This document shows, in pieces, positions 34,864 through 44,630 of a stretch of 64,000 nt of DNA. The DNA is from CALODP01 sp942492055. Lineage in GTDB: Bacteria > Bacteroidota > Ignavibacteria > Ignavibacteriales > Melioribacteraceae. The notes beneath the pieces were generated by a model, which saw nothing but the letters and a program-made list of their open reading frames with translations, ran no database searches and had not been told where the DNA came from. The stretch's first letter is position 1. The number at the start of each line of letters is the position of its first letter. The stretch covers positions 1 to 64,000 of the forward strand of contig CALODP010000015.1 in assembly GCA_942492055.1 (NCBI GenBank), given 5' to 3'. The position numbers and the translations under genes were made by a program.

Positions 34864-35961
34864 TTATTCTTTTGGACCTTCCAAAGAGATTATTACTGCA
34901 TCATATACTGCCGGACGAGTTTTACTTATTGAGGAAGATTCGTCCGGATACACTCTGTTTGTTAAAAGAATTGTGTATAGTTTTCTAACCGGATCAATCC
35001 AAATTGATGTTCCTGTAAAACCGAGATGTCCGTATGTTCCGTTTGAAAAGTATTTCCCGGAAGAGGATTTGCCATTAACCGAACGAGTATCAAATCCGAT
35101 TGCTCTTGTACTTCTATCCGAAAAGCATTTTGAGAATTTCTCCACAATTTCTTTGCTGAAATAACGCTTACCATTGAATTCACCCTTATTAATCAGCATT
35201 TGGCAAAGTTTACTCAAATCTTCTCCGGTAGAGAATAGACCCGCGTTTCCTGATCTTCCTTCCAAACCTCTTGCCAATGGGTCATGTACTATGCCCTGTA
35301 CATCAGGTGTCGTAGGAATAATTCTATCTTTGTATTCTTTTCCGGGGATAAACATAGTGCTATTTAATCCCATTGGAGAAGTAAATGTATCACGATAATA
35401 TTGATACATAGGTTTGTCAATTACGGATTCAATTACAAGCATAGCTGTTACAAAATTCAGGCAACTATATTTTGTATTGGTATTGGTCTCATATGACAAA
35501 GGAAGAGACATTATTGCATTAATCAAATCTTCTCTGGTTTGACCTTCTTGTGGAGAATAGTAAGGTTGCAATCCGCTTTCGTGAATTAATAGGTCAATTA
35601 CTTTTACATTCTCTTTTCCGTTTTGAGCAAAATCAGGAAGATAGTGAGAAACCTTTTCATCGAGACTAATCTTTCCCTCGTCTACAAGCTTCATCATACA
35701 AAGGTTGGTTGCAAAGGCTTTTGTTACTGAGGCCATGTCGTACATAGTATTGACGTTTACTTTCGGGGAAGAGGAGTCATATGTATAATGACCATAGGCT
35801 TTGTTATAAATAAAATTACTTTCCTGACCAACACAAACAACTGCTCCCGGAAAAACAGAATCGGCAATGGCTTTGTTAATTGCGTCATCTAATACTTTGA
35901 AGTTTTGGGAAAATAGCATGGATGTTACTGTCAGCATAATAAACAGCAGAGTTCTTTTCAT
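34864..35961 (-). CDS. Exported serine hydrolase, beta-lactamase class C/penicillin-binding type
   Basis: A 365-residue exported enzyme (signal MKRTLLFIMLTVTSMLFSQ) of the beta-lactamase-like superfamily. The three catalytic boxes are present: SVTK with Ser78 and Lys81, the Tyr box KYSCLN, and a third box HLGFTGTS in the region where HTG or KTG occurs. PGAVVCVGQ and LVDEGKISLDEKV flank the first box. Such exported enzymes may act as peptidases, esterases or on cell-wall fragments; a true beta-lactamase role is not implied. Its stop touches the stop of the convergent GH18 gene. Confidence 0.88.
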   Translation of the reverse strand: MKRTLLFIMLTVTSMLFSQNFKVLDDAINKAIADSVFPGAVVCVGQESNFIYNKAYGHYTYDSSSPKVNVNTMYDMASVTKAFATNLCMMKLVDEGKISLDEKVSHYLPDFAQNGKENVKVIDLLIHESGLQPYYSPQEGQTREDLINAIMSLPLSYETNTNTKYSCLNFVTAMLVIESVIDKPMYQYYRDTFTSPMGLNSTMFIPGKEYKDRIIPTTPDVQGIVHDPLARGLEGRSGNAGLFSTGEDLSKLCQMLINKGEFNGKRYFSKEIVEKFSKCFSDRSTRAIGFDTRSVNGKSSSGKYFSNGTYGHLGFTGTSIWIDPVRKLYTILLTNRVYPDESSSISKTRPAVYDAVIISLEGPKE

Positions 35962-36064
35962 ATGCGTCTCCGATCAATAATAATGAGTAATGGAATAATT
36001 GCCTTCAAAATAGTGCTACTTAGTAGTATTTTGCAACTGCTCAATTATTATTTCGGAGAAAAAG

Positions 36065-37024
36065 ATGAAAAAACTGTTGATGTTACTTATTATAATCACT
36101 GTTGTCGGTTGTTCGGTGGAAAAGAACGAGAAAAAGACTATGAATATAGAGTCGAAAGGAGATAACAAAATTACTGGCTTTGTAATAGTTGATTCCACAA
36201 AAATTAATTATGAAGGGGAAGAGAAACTTGCCCATCCGAAGTTTTCCGAAAGCGGAAGATTTCTTTTCTGTACGACAGATAATTACCGCGGAATAATATT
36301 ATACGATTTTTCAAAGGAGTCTTTTAGAACTCTCTCCGATGAATTGTATTCGGGGTATTCTTTCATCATTTCACCGGATGAGAAATCAATCTTCTACATA
36401 ACCAGATCTGAACAAAATGCGATATTATCATATTCGATTGAGGAAGGTAAGACTATCCATCTATATACAAGTAACGGAAAGATTTCGAACCTTGCTCTTA
36501 CAACCATCAATAACATAATTTTTTCCGAAAACGGAATAACTAAATGTATAGATAACACCGGGCAACTTGTCGATGACAATTTTGGTGATTATCAACGCTA
36601 TTCTGTAGACGGAAATTCTCTTGTAATAGACAAATCGGGCAATATTGATAAGATAAATCCGTTTAACAAAAATCTTATTATCAGAGATGTCGATCCAAAA
36701 GGGAATAGGGTAATAATATCTACCGGTGATAGTACCTATTTATTTGATCCGGTGTATAAGAGAGTAAAGAAGCTTGGAAAATATTCCGGTATGCAATTCT
36801 CCGGAGTAGAAGGCTTTTATCTGGCGGAAGAAATAAAGGATGATGGAATGCAAGAAATATCCTCAGAAATCTTTTTGATCTCCGAAGATGGGAATTTTAG
36901 AATGTCACTTTCGGATAAAACAACAATAAGTAGTGCCCCCACTATTAATAAAAACAAGTTTTGGGTAGCTTATTTGAATAGAGGAAACAGTATCGTAGTA
37001 ATGAAAATGGAAAAATCTTACTAA
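36065..37024 (+). CDS. Lipoprotein with beta-propeller-like (PD40/TolB-like) repeats
   Basis: A 319-residue lipoprotein (lipobox VVGCS, Cys16). The mature part shows WD40-like PD40 repeats: LAHPKFSESGRFLFCTTDNY, GYSFIISPDEKSIFYITRSE and YSVDGNSLVIDKSGNIDKI, each with an SPD or similar turn. These form beta-propellers that bind proteins or peptidoglycan fragments; TolB is the best known. It is similar in style to the next gene and 153 bases from it. Confidence 0.7.
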   Translation: MKKLLMLLIIITVVGCSVEKNEKKTMNIESKGDNKITGFVIVDSTKINYEGEEKLAHPKFSESGRFLFCTTDNYRGIILYDFSKESFRTLSDELYSGYSFIISPDEKSIFYITRSEQNAILSYSIEEGKTIHLYTSNGKISNLALTTINNIIFSENGITKCIDNTGQLVDDNFGDYQRYSVDGNSLVIDKSGNIDKINPFNKNLIIRDVDPKGNRVIISTGDSTYLFDPVYKRVKKLGKYSGMQFSGVEGFYLAEEIKDDGMQEISSEIFLISEDGNFRMSLSDKTTISSAPTINKNKFWVAYLNRGNSIVVMKMEKSY

Positions 37025-37177
37025 ATAAGGGGACAAAGAGGATTTTCCTTGAAAAAAAAAGAAATTTATTTCAATAAGATTATAAATATTATTTAATAAA
37101 TAACTATTTTGTAACCGCATTTTGCCGAATGTAAAAAGGTTCTAATTACACATAATAATTTTATCGAGGAGTAGATA

Positions 37178-38092
37178 ATGAAAAGACTGGCAGTTCTTCT
37201 GCTTGCCTTTAGTATGGTGACGTATGGGCAAGTCAAGAAAGTTGAGAAATTAGCAGACGCTGCTGATGGAAAATTTTATCATGCTACCTACAGTCCTGAC
37301 GGGAAAAAAGTATTACTTACATCCGTTAATTACAAAGGTTTGTGGGTCATGGATGTTCAAACAAAAAAAGTTTCTAAGATTACAGATGAAGACGGTGCCG
37401 GATTTGAAGCCGTTATTACCGAAGATGGCGAATCTGTAATTTACAGAGCTGATGAATTCAAAAATATGATGAGATTCTCTTCTTTGAAAAAGAAAAGTCT
37501 TGTCGGAAACAGCGAAACTTTAATTGAAGCTTGCGCTAGAAACATCATGCCGGCCAAAACTTTAACAAACGGAAAAGTTTTGGTAAGAAAGGCTAATTCT
37601 TTTAGAGCCGAAAAAGTTAGCAAGAGCTTACGCAAAGTTGCCGAAGGGAATGATATTGTCGCTTTCATCGAGAATACTAAGATAGCTCTCTATGTTAATG
37701 GCGAGAAAAAAGTCTTAGCTCCGTTGGGAGAAGGAAATTATATCTGGCCTTCTGTTTCTCCGGCAAAAGATAAAATTCTTTTTACCAAAGCCGGTGAAGG
37801 TACTTTTATCTGTGATTTGGAAGGGAATGTAATTTCCGAGATCGGAGAAGCTAGTGCCCCTAGTTGGTCTAATGATGGTAAATGGGTTGTCTACATGAAA
37901 GACTATGATGATGGACATGTTATTACAGCGAGTGATATTTTTGTTAAATCTGTCGACGGACAGAAAGAATATCAACTCACAAGTTCTGCGAAAGAGCATG
38001 AAATGTATCCTGTTTGGTCTCCGGTAGCTCAAAAAGTTATTTATAATACTATTGACGGTAGTATTTATCAAATTGAATTAGATCTTGAATAG
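37178..38092 (+). CDS. Exported beta-propeller-like protein (PD40/TolB-like)
   Basis: A 304-residue exported protein (signal MKRLAVLLLAFSMVTYGQ). PD40-type repeats include FYHATYSPDGKKVLLTSVNY, GFEAVITEDGESVIYRADEF, WPSVSPAKDKILFTKAGEG, APSWSNDGKWVVYMKDYDDG and MYPVWSPVAQKVIYNTIDG, about five blades of a propeller. It is followed by the amidase gene at an interval of eleven bases, so a shared job in wall or envelope handling is likely. ATG at 37178 after CGAGGAG. Confidence 0.8.
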   Translation: MKRLAVLLLAFSMVTYGQVKKVEKLADAADGKFYHATYSPDGKKVLLTSVNYKGLWVMDVQTKKVSKITDEDGAGFEAVITEDGESVIYRADEFKNMMRFSSLKKKSLVGNSETLIEACARNIMPAKTLTNGKVLVRKANSFRAEKVSKSLRKVAEGNDIVAFIENTKIALYVNGEKKVLAPLGEGNYIWPSVSPAKDKILFTKAGEGTFICDLEGNVISEIGEASAPSWSNDGKWVVYMKDYDDGHVITASDIFVKSVDGQKEYQLTSSAKEHEMYPVWSPVAQKVIYNTIDGSIYQIELDLE

Positions 38093-38103
38093 GGGTGGAG
38101 AAA

Positions 38104-40497
38104 ATGAAGAATAAAATATTACTAATCTCGCTTTTGTTTTTTATCTCCGGCGCTCTTTTCGCTCAGAGTTTATCCGGAATTAAAATTTGTATAGATCCCG
38201 GTCACGGGGGACATGATGCCTCCAATGATAGATTTGTTCCTGAAACCGGTTACTGGGAATCGGAAGGAAACTGGGAAAAAGCTAATTACCTTAAACCTAT
38301 GCTAGAAGCACTTGGCGCTACTGTTATTCTTACCAGAGATGGAAACGATGATAGTGATGATATTAGTCTCTCGGCAAGGGATGCGATTGCCAATCAGAAT
38401 AATGTCGATTATTTTCACTCAATCCATAGTAATGCGGCTAACCAAAAAGCTAATTATACTTTGTTACTCTACAAAGAAGTAAATGGTCAACCGGAACAAC
38501 CTGAAGCTAAAAGAATGTGCCAGATTATGGTTGATGAGCTTTTTAAGGTTAACAGAGTTACCGCAAAATATGTAAGAGGGGATATGAGCTTCTTGCATTT
38601 CAATCTTGGGGTTTTGAGACAATTAAATATGCCCGGAACATTGTCCGAAGGTTCTTTCCACGATTATATTCCCGAATCATTCAGATTACAAAATTCTGGG
38701 TATAGAAAACAAGAAGCGTACGCTATCATGAAAGCATTCTTGAAGTTCTATAGCAAACCTTCATACGAAAAAGGTATTGTTAGTGGTATTCTCAGAGATA
38801 AAATAGCAAAAACAGACCTAAGTTATAACCCTAATGCTTCATTGGGAGATGATTGCAAACCACTTAACTTTATAAAAGTTACCTTGAAACCAGGTGATAG
38901 AGTATACACCGGTAAAGAGGATAATAATGGTTTCTTTTTCTTTGATGATGTAGAACCGGGTAACTATACTGTGGTTTATACCGCCGAAAATTTTTCCAAA
39001 GATTCGGTTGATATTACCGTCGCTGCAAATCAGATAGTTACAATTGATAAATTCTTGTTTGATAATCCTAATCCTAACGCTCCTAAGGTTGTCGGATATT
39101 CTCCTGAAAACGCTTCCGAGGGACTTAGCAATCTAACTGAGATTGTTGTAGAGTTCGATATCTCGATGGAACAATCAGCTACGGAAGCTGCTTTGAAAAT
39201 TAACCCTTCTGTTAACGGTAAATTCCGTTGGGAGAATAATCAGAAGAGAATGATCTTTACTCCTTCTCCTTATTATGTTGGAGGAACTGTATATACTGTT
39301 GAAGTTAATAATGACGCTAAAACTGTTTTCGGAAAGTATCTCGAAACTCCTACTACCTTTAAGTTTACAACCCGTAGTGAGATTAAGATATTAACACAGT
39401 ATCCAAAGAATTTGGCGAATGGAGTTAGTAATAGATTAGATGTTATTCTTCAATTGGACGCTCCGATAAAACCTACTACTTTGGCAAGTAATGTCTCATT
39501 TGTTGATTCCGAAGGAAAAACTATTTCTCCTAAAGTCGATTTTGCCGGATATGCTAAGGGTATAATTAAGTTTTATCCCTCATCTCCTTTGAAGTATGGT
39601 GCGGACTATACAGTTACTTTCAAAGCCGGTGTTGGTGACATCGAAGGATTAATAATCGATGAAGATATCATCATTAATTTCACAACTATGGATTCAGTTG
39701 AGACTGATACTCAGATCGCGGACGCTTTTGATTCCAAAACACCTTGGTCGAATCCTGCTACTGATCCCGGTTCAAACGGTATTGATCCTACCAGATGCAG
39801 AATTTCAACATCAAGTGCTACTAAAGTAGAAGGTTCTTACGCTGTTCAGTTAATCTATAGCTTTAACCAGGAAGATGCTTACTGCAAAATCTCCCGTGAT
39901 CCTATGGTCGGTTTGGCCGGAGATAGCAAATTCGGTGTTTGGGTTAAGGGTGAGCTTTCCGGTAATGTTCTCGAATATTGCTTCACTACTGATGCCGGTG
40001 AAAACGTAGCCGTTGAAGTTGATACTCTTAATTGGACAGGTTGGTTGTACAAAGAAATTGATGTAAAATCCGTTAAAAACGGTGAAGCGGTTAAATTCGC
40101 CGGTATTGGTATCAAACGTGTTGCCGGAGCCGATTCCACAGGATTCGTTTATTTCGATAAAGCTGCTTCCACGATAGTTACAACAGGTGTTGAAGATTCC
40201 GAAAGCGCTCTTCCTACGGCTTATTCGTTGGAACAGAACTATCCTAATCCGTTCAACCCTACTACCAAAATCAAATTCTCCGTTCCTGAAATGGCGAGTG
40301 TAAGATTGGAAATTTATAACATTCTTGGTGAGAAAGTTAGAACTCTCCTTAATGGCGAAAGCTTTAACGCCGGTAATTTCAATGTTACTTGGGATGCAAG
40401 AAATGATTATGGTCAGATGGTTCCTACTGGTATCTATCTCTATAAAATTCAAGCCGGTAAATTTAGCTCGGTTAAGAAAATGATGTTGTTGAAATAA
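38104..40497 (+). CDS. T9SS-secreted N-acetylmuramoyl-L-alanine amidase
   Basis: A 797-residue exported enzyme (signal residues 1-20, MKNKILLISLLFFISGALFA). The Amidase_3 domain (about 25-220) has the zinc motifs CIDPGHGGHDA, a Glu region EGNWEKANYL, HSIHSNA and the final catalytic Glu in GTLSEGSFHDY. It cleaves the amide bond between MurNAc and the peptide stem. Next come a carboxypeptidase-regulatory-like domain (about 225-325; VEPGNYTVVYTAENF), two Big_5 Ig-like domains (about 330-535), a CBM-like segment and a T9SS type A domain (SLEQNYPNPFNPTTKIKF, YNILGEKVRTLLNG). The ATG at 38104 has GGAG at 38097; the GTG at 38095 is less likely. Confidence 0.9.
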   Translation: MKNKILLISLLFFISGALFAQSLSGIKICIDPGHGGHDASNDRFVPETGYWESEGNWEKANYLKPMLEALGATVILTRDGNDDSDDISLSARDAIANQNNVDYFHSIHSNAANQKANYTLLLYKEVNGQPEQPEAKRMCQIMVDELFKVNRVTAKYVRGDMSFLHFNLGVLRQLNMPGTLSEGSFHDYIPESFRLQNSGYRKQEAYAIMKAFLKFYSKPSYEKGIVSGILRDKIAKTDLSYNPNASLGDDCKPLNFIKVTLKPGDRVYTGKEDNNGFFFFDDVEPGNYTVVYTAENFSKDSVDITVAANQIVTIDKFLFDNPNPNAPKVVGYSPENASEGLSNLTEIVVEFDISMEQSATEAALKINPSVNGKFRWENNQKRMIFTPSPYYVGGTVYTVEVNNDAKTVFGKYLETPTTFKFTTRSEIKILTQYPKNLANGVSNRLDVILQLDAPIKPTTLASNVSFVDSEGKTISPKVDFAGYAKGIIKFYPSSPLKYGADYTVTFKAGVGDIEGLIIDEDIIINFTTMDSVETDTQIADAFDSKTPWSNPATDPGSNGIDPTRCRISTSSATKVEGSYAVQLIYSFNQEDAYCKISRDPMVGLAGDSKFGVWVKGELSGNVLEYCFTTDAGENVAVEVDTLNWTGWLYKEIDVKSVKNGEAVKFAGIGIKRVAGADSTGFVYFDKAASTIVTTGVEDSESALPTAYSLEQNYPNPFNPTTKIKFSVPEMASVRLEIYNILGEKVRTLLNGESFNAGNFNVTWDARNDYGQMVPTGIYLYKIQAGKFSSVKKMMLLK

Positions 40498-40518
40498 AAT
40501 TTCAATAGATTCTATAAA

Positions 40519-40546
40519 AGAGAAGCTTCGGCTTCTCTTTTTTTTT
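40519..40546 (+). terminator. Rho-independent terminator
   Basis: AGAGAAGC (40519-40526), TTCG loop, GCTTCTCT (40531-40538), then a T run to 40546. It ends the amidase transcript. The following stretch 40547-40932 contains no gene; it holds the single CTCTGTG-type motif (40831-40858), two direct GTCGAAGCA words (40807 and 40882 area), and AT-rich DNA. Confidence 0.9.
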
Positions 40547-40932
40547 ATCTGTTCTCATACTAAAAATGAACTGTGTACCATCAAATCTATCCCATATTTC
40601 TCATCATAATATCACTTGATTCCAAGATTAACTCTGTTTATTGCAAATTCATTCAGATGTAAACAAATATTCATATGAAGTATCCCGATTTCCCTTAACG
40701 CTATGCTCTCAAGAAAAAAAGGTAGTAAGTTTGTTATCTAATTCTTAGAAGTTAAAAAGTAGCTCAGTATGTTCCCCGATTTATACTTAAGCTTCTTGAA
40801 CAGGAGTCGAAGCACATTCCGTTCGTTCTTGCTCATCTCTGTGTGCTCAGAGTGGTTGTTCAAACCAGGCATTTGACTGGTCGAAGCATCTCTGTTTTTG
40901 TTAAGCACAGTTTTCTTTGGCTTCGAACGACT

Positions 40933-41205
40933 GTAACCTCGCATTGAAGGGGTGTCACATCACTTTGCACGAATGTCAAATCGTTTTGAACGGCTGCCAC
41001 CTCGCTTTGCACGAATGTCAAATCGTTTTGAACGGCTGTCACCTCGCATTGCACGAATGTCAAATCGTTTTGAACGGCTGCCACTTCGCTTTGCACGAAT
41101 GTCAAATCGTTTTGAACGGCTGCCACCTCGCATTGCACGAATGTCAAATCGTTTTGAACGGCTGCCATTTCGCTTTGAAAGAGTGTAACTTCTCTTTGAA
41201 TGGAT
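40933..41205. repeat. Tandem array of 13 x 21-bp units, same family as 7610-8470
   Basis: Thirteen units of 21 bp in perfect register, with a partial unit (TTCGAACGACT) just upstream. Two unit types alternate, one containing GTCAAATCG and ending TTTTGAACGGCT, the other GCCACCTCG and ending TTTGCACGAAT, for a 42-bp higher-order period. The last unit (GTAACTTCTC, ending TTTGAATGGAT) is the same type as the D/C units of the first array, which shows common origin over 33 kb. As in the first array, a CTCTGTGTGCTCAGAGTGG motif precedes it. The array lies between the amidase and der; it ends 82 bases before der. Confidence 0.93.
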
Positions 41206-41286
41206 GTGAAGAAGAAAATCCCGGTTTTGATATGACGATCAGTTTAGTTATTTTTCTTGAGCTTTTTTTTAGTTATTAGGTGAAGT

Positions 41287-42621
41287 ATGTCATTACCATT
41301 GGTAGTTATTGTCGGTAGACCGAATGTCGGAAAGTCTACCCTTTTTAATAGATTGACACGTAGAAAAGACGCTATTGTCGACGATTTCAGCGGTGTAACG
41401 AGGGATCGCTTGTACGGTGATGTTGAATGGAACGGAAAATCGTTTCGTCTGATGGATACCGGCGGCTATGTTCCCAATTCGGAAGATCTATTCGAAACAG
41501 CGATTCGCGAGCAGGTGGAAATAGCCATCGAAGAAGCGGACGCCATTGTATTCCTTGTTGACGGAAGAATAGGAGCCACTCCGGTTGATCACGAAATCGC
41601 TAACATGTTGCGTTCATCCGAAAAACCATGTTTTCTCGTTGTAAATAAGCTCGATAATGAAGAGCAGGCTTTGTATAAAAATGATTTCTATTGCCTCGGG
41701 CTTACGAATGTTTTCGATATTTCCGCCATTCAGGGAAGAAAGGTTGGAGATTTGCTGGAAGAAATGATGGAGGAAATCAAATTCCCAGATGATTCCGGTG
41801 CCGAAGATGATCGATTGAAGATTGCTCTGGTTGGAAGACCGAACGTTGGAAAATCATCCCTTACAAACGCTCTTTTGGGATACGACAGAAGTATCGTTAC
41901 CAATATTCCCGGCACTACCCGCGATAGTATCGATTCTGTTCTGAAGTATTACGGGGAGGAGATAGTTCTAGTAGATACCGCCGGATTGCGCAAGAAAACA
42001 AAGGTGAAAGAGAATATCGAGTTTTATTCCAACGTAAGAACATACAGAGCCCTGGCCGAAGCTGATATTGCGGTTGTTATGCTCGACGCGAACTTCGGAT
42101 TGGAAAAACAAGACCAGAAGATTATCCAAGAGGCCGTCAGAAGAAGAAAAGGTATCATCATTGCGGTTAATAAATGGGATCTTATCGAAAAAGAGACCAA
42201 TACCGCGAAAAAGTTCGAAGTAGAAATAAAAGAGAAGCTCGGTTCCTACGATTATATCCCTATTCGCTTTATCTCCGCTTTAACTAAGCAGAGAATTTCA
42301 AAGCTTATTGAGATGGCAAAAGAGATGAAGGAAGAGAGGAAGAAGAGAATTACTACGAAGCAGCTGAATGATGTGATGCTCCCGATAGTATCTCAAACAC
42401 CACCTCCGGCCTCACCCACGGGAAGAGAGATTAAGATTAAGTATATCACCCAGGTAGGGGAGAAATATCCGATCTTCTTATGCTTCGCCAACAACGCTAA
42501 ATTTATCCCGGATTCCTACAGAAGATTTTTCGAAAGAAGAATCAGGGAACATTTCGGATTCGAAGGAATTCCGATGACGGTTTCCTTCAAGGATAAAGAT
42601 AAAGATCCGGAAAAAGAATAG
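41287..42621 (+). CDS. der: Ribosome-assembly GTPase Der (EngA)
   Basis: A 444-residue GTPase for 50S subunit maturation. Two Era-like G domains are present: the first with GRPNVGKSTLF (residues 9-19), DTGG and NKLD, the second with GRPNVGKSSL, DTAG and NKWD, followed by a KH-like C-terminal domain (PPPASPTGREIKIKYITQVG, FKDKDKDPEKE). Length is standard for Der. The ATG at 41287 follows TTAGGTGAAG. First gene of an operon that continues to ruvX. Confidence 0.97.
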   Translation: MSLPLVVIVGRPNVGKSTLFNRLTRRKDAIVDDFSGVTRDRLYGDVEWNGKSFRLMDTGGYVPNSEDLFETAIREQVEIAIEEADAIVFLVDGRIGATPVDHEIANMLRSSEKPCFLVVNKLDNEEQALYKNDFYCLGLTNVFDISAIQGRKVGDLLEEMMEEIKFPDDSGAEDDRLKIALVGRPNVGKSSLTNALLGYDRSIVTNIPGTTRDSIDSVLKYYGEEIVLVDTAGLRKKTKVKENIEFYSNVRTYRALAEADIAVVMLDANFGLEKQDQKIIQEAVRRRKGIIIAVNKWDLIEKETNTAKKFEVEIKEKLGSYDYIPIRFISALTKQRISKLIEMAKEMKEERKKRITTKQLNDVMLPIVSQTPPPASPTGREIKIKYITQVGEKYPIFLCFANNAKFIPDSYRRFFERRIREHFGFEGIPMTVSFKDKDKDPEKE

Positions 42622-42645
42622 ATTACAAATAAAATCAGATAGATA

Positions 42646-44007
42646 TTGTCCGAATCGAAAAAAATAATAGTAGTCGGAGGCAACGCGGCAGGTCCGGCGG
42701 CAGCGGCAAAAGCCAAGCGCACCGATCCCGCGGCCGAAGTGATTTTAGTGGAAGCCGGTGAGTTTATCTCTACCGGTTCCTGCGAGCTTCCTTATTTGCT
42801 TGCCGGAGAGATAGATGATTACCGGAAAATTGTTTTTTTCGATGATAAAACCTTTGCAGAAAAGAAAGGGGTAAAGGTGCTTTTGAAGCACCGCGTTGAG
42901 GAGATTAACCGTCGCGCCAAGATTCTGAAAATACGGAGCAGGCAAGATGATAAGTTGATTACTCTTCCCTACGACAAACTGGTTCTTACAACCGGTTCCC
43001 GTTCGAGGGAGTTAACTTCTCTTAAAGCTCGTCCGGAAAACCTCTTCTATTTTAAGACCGTAAAAGATTATCTCGCCGTAAAGGAATATTGCTCCGCAAA
43101 TAATGTGGATAACTTGTTGATAATCGGGGCCGGATATATCGGTGTGGAATTATGCGAAGCTTTCCGCCTACTCGGAAAAAATGTTATCCTTTTTGATAGG
43201 GAGCAGCTACCGATGCCATCTGCCGAAAGGGAATGCTCCGCTTTGATACTCGATACTTTGGAGAAGGAGCAAGTTAGATTTCTCGGTGGGGAAGCGGAAC
43301 CCCGCTTTCTTTGGGAAGGGAGCATGATAGTAGGAATAAAGTATGACGGGTACCATATCCCGGTTGATATGGTTGTAGCCTCGTTGGGCTTTGCTCCCGA
43401 AACGGAGCTGGCAGTTGGCGCACGCTTGGAAATAGGAAAAACCGGTGGCATTAAGACGGATAATCGCTTGAAAACAAGTGATCCGAATATTTATGCCGCA
43501 GGTGATAATATCGAGGTCATTAACTCGATTACCAAGCGTCCTTTCTATCTTCCGCAGGCTACGTTGGCTCATTCTTACGGACATATTGCCGGTGGCAACT
43601 CCGCCGGAGGAAATAATATCGCTTCTCCCGCTTTGAAAAACATCGCGTTGAAGGTGTTCGGAAATGTTTACGCTTCGGTTGGACTTACGGAACGAGAAGG
43701 GAAGGGAGCGGGTTATAACGTAAAGAGTGTTTATTCCGTTGCTCCGAACCTCGTAAAGGTTATGCCCGATTCGAAGAACGTTTTCGGAAAAATTGTTTAC
43801 GAAAGAGAGACTTATCGCCCTTTGGGAGCATCCTTCTATGGGAATAACGAAGTAATCGGGCTTGCGAATAATATGGCAATATTTATTGAGAATAAAATTG
43901 ATATCAGAAAGTTGTCGGAGATTCAATATAACTATACTCCTCCGGCATCACCATTTGTAAATATATTATCAGTACTTGGTCGTAAAATAAAACAGGATAA
44001 ACTATGA
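42646..44007 (+). CDS. FAD/NAD(P)-dependent disulfide reductase, CoA-disulfide-reductase-like
   Basis: A 453-residue flavoprotein of the CoA-disulfide reductase and NADH oxidase group. KIIVVGGNAAGPAAAAKAKR (residues 5-24) is the FAD-binding GxGxxG-type strand; GSCELPYLLAGEI provides the single redox Cys (about residue 44) used by this group instead of a CxxxxC pair; IIGAGYIGVELCEAF is the NAD(P) site; TDNRLKTSDPNIYAAGDN is the second FAD site. It likely reduces a low-molecular-weight thiol disulfide or persulfide. Start codon is TTG at 42646; the stop overlaps upp by four bases (ATGA), 25 bases after der. Confidence 0.88.
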   Translation: MSESKKIIVVGGNAAGPAAAAKAKRTDPAAEVILVEAGEFISTGSCELPYLLAGEIDDYRKIVFFDDKTFAEKKGVKVLLKHRVEEINRRAKILKIRSRQDDKLITLPYDKLVLTTGSRSRELTSLKARPENLFYFKTVKDYLAVKEYCSANNVDNLLIIGAGYIGVELCEAFRLLGKNVILFDREQLPMPSAERECSALILDTLEKEQVRFLGGEAEPRFLWEGSMIVGIKYDGYHIPVDMVVASLGFAPETELAVGARLEIGKTGGIKTDNRLKTSDPNIYAAGDNIEVINSITKRPFYLPQATLAHSYGHIAGGNSAGGNNIASPALKNIALKVFGNVYASVGLTEREGKGAGYNVKSVYSVAPNLVKVMPDSKNVFGKIVYERETYRPLGASFYGNNEVIGLANNMAIFIENKIDIRKLSEIQYNYTPPASPFVNILSVLGRKIKQDKL

Positions 44008-44630
44008 GTAACTTTAAAGTATTGGAAAATCCTTTGATCAAAAGGGATATAACCATATTAAGAGACAAAGACACACAAGAATATCAATTTCGTTTGGCTT
44101 TGCGCAGAATATCATATTGCCTGGCAATGGATGTGGCAAATTCTTTCGAAGTGAAAGAATGCGAAGTTCAAACTCCGTTGGAATTGACAAAGGGATACGA
44201 TTTAGGGCAGCAGATTGTTTTAGTTCCTGTTTTGAGAGCCGGCCTTAGCATGGTTAATTCTTTTATCGAAATGATTCCTAACGCTAAAGTCGGGCATATC
44301 GGTTTACAGAGAGACGAGAAAACTTTGGAGCCTGTAGATTACTATTACAAAACTCCTAAGAATCTTGAAGTATCCAAAGTAATAGTATTGGATCCGATGT
44401 TGGCAACCGGTGGCAGTGCTTCCGCGGCAATGACATACCTGAAGAATCGTGGCGCAAAAGATCTTACATTGGCATGTTTGATTGCCGCTCCGGAAGGTAT
44501 AAAAAAAATGAACACCGATCATCCTGATGTTCCGGTCTATACTGCTTCTTTGGATAGAGAACTTAACGAACGCGGATTTATTCTTCCCGGACTCGGAGAC
44601 GCGGGTGACAGAACATTTGGAACGTTATAA
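44004..44630 (+). CDS. upp: Uracil phosphoribosyltransferase
   Basis: A 208-residue enzyme making UMP from uracil and PRPP. PRPP loop VIVLDPMLATGGSA (about residues 127-140), the catalytic loop LVPVLRAGLSMV, and the uracil-binding C-terminal GLGDAGDRTFGT are all present. Length normal. It begins with the ATG at 44004 inside the stop of the flavoprotein gene, which indicates coupled translation. Confidence 0.96.
   Translation: MSNFKVLENPLIKRDITILRDKDTQEYQFRLALRRISYCLAMDVANSFEVKECEVQTPLELTKGYDLGQQIVLVPVLRAGLSMVNSFIEMIPNAKVGHIGLQRDEKTLEPVDYYYKTPKNLEVSKVIVLDPMLATGGSASAAMTYLKNRGAKDLTLACLIAAPEGIKKMNTDHPDVPVYTASLDRELNERGFILPGLGDAGDRTFGTL

Noticed and set aside
39850..40452. 200-codon minus-strand frame in the amidase gene
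   Set aside because: Antisense of the sorting-domain end of the amidase, with no start signal.
40860..41279. Plus and minus frames across the second 21-bp array
   Set aside because: Same repeat-driven openness without start sites; noted as a finding only for the heptad pattern.
43207..43926. 239-codon minus-strand frame within the flavoprotein gene
   Set aside because: Antisense shadow of a well-supported gene; composition not protein-like.
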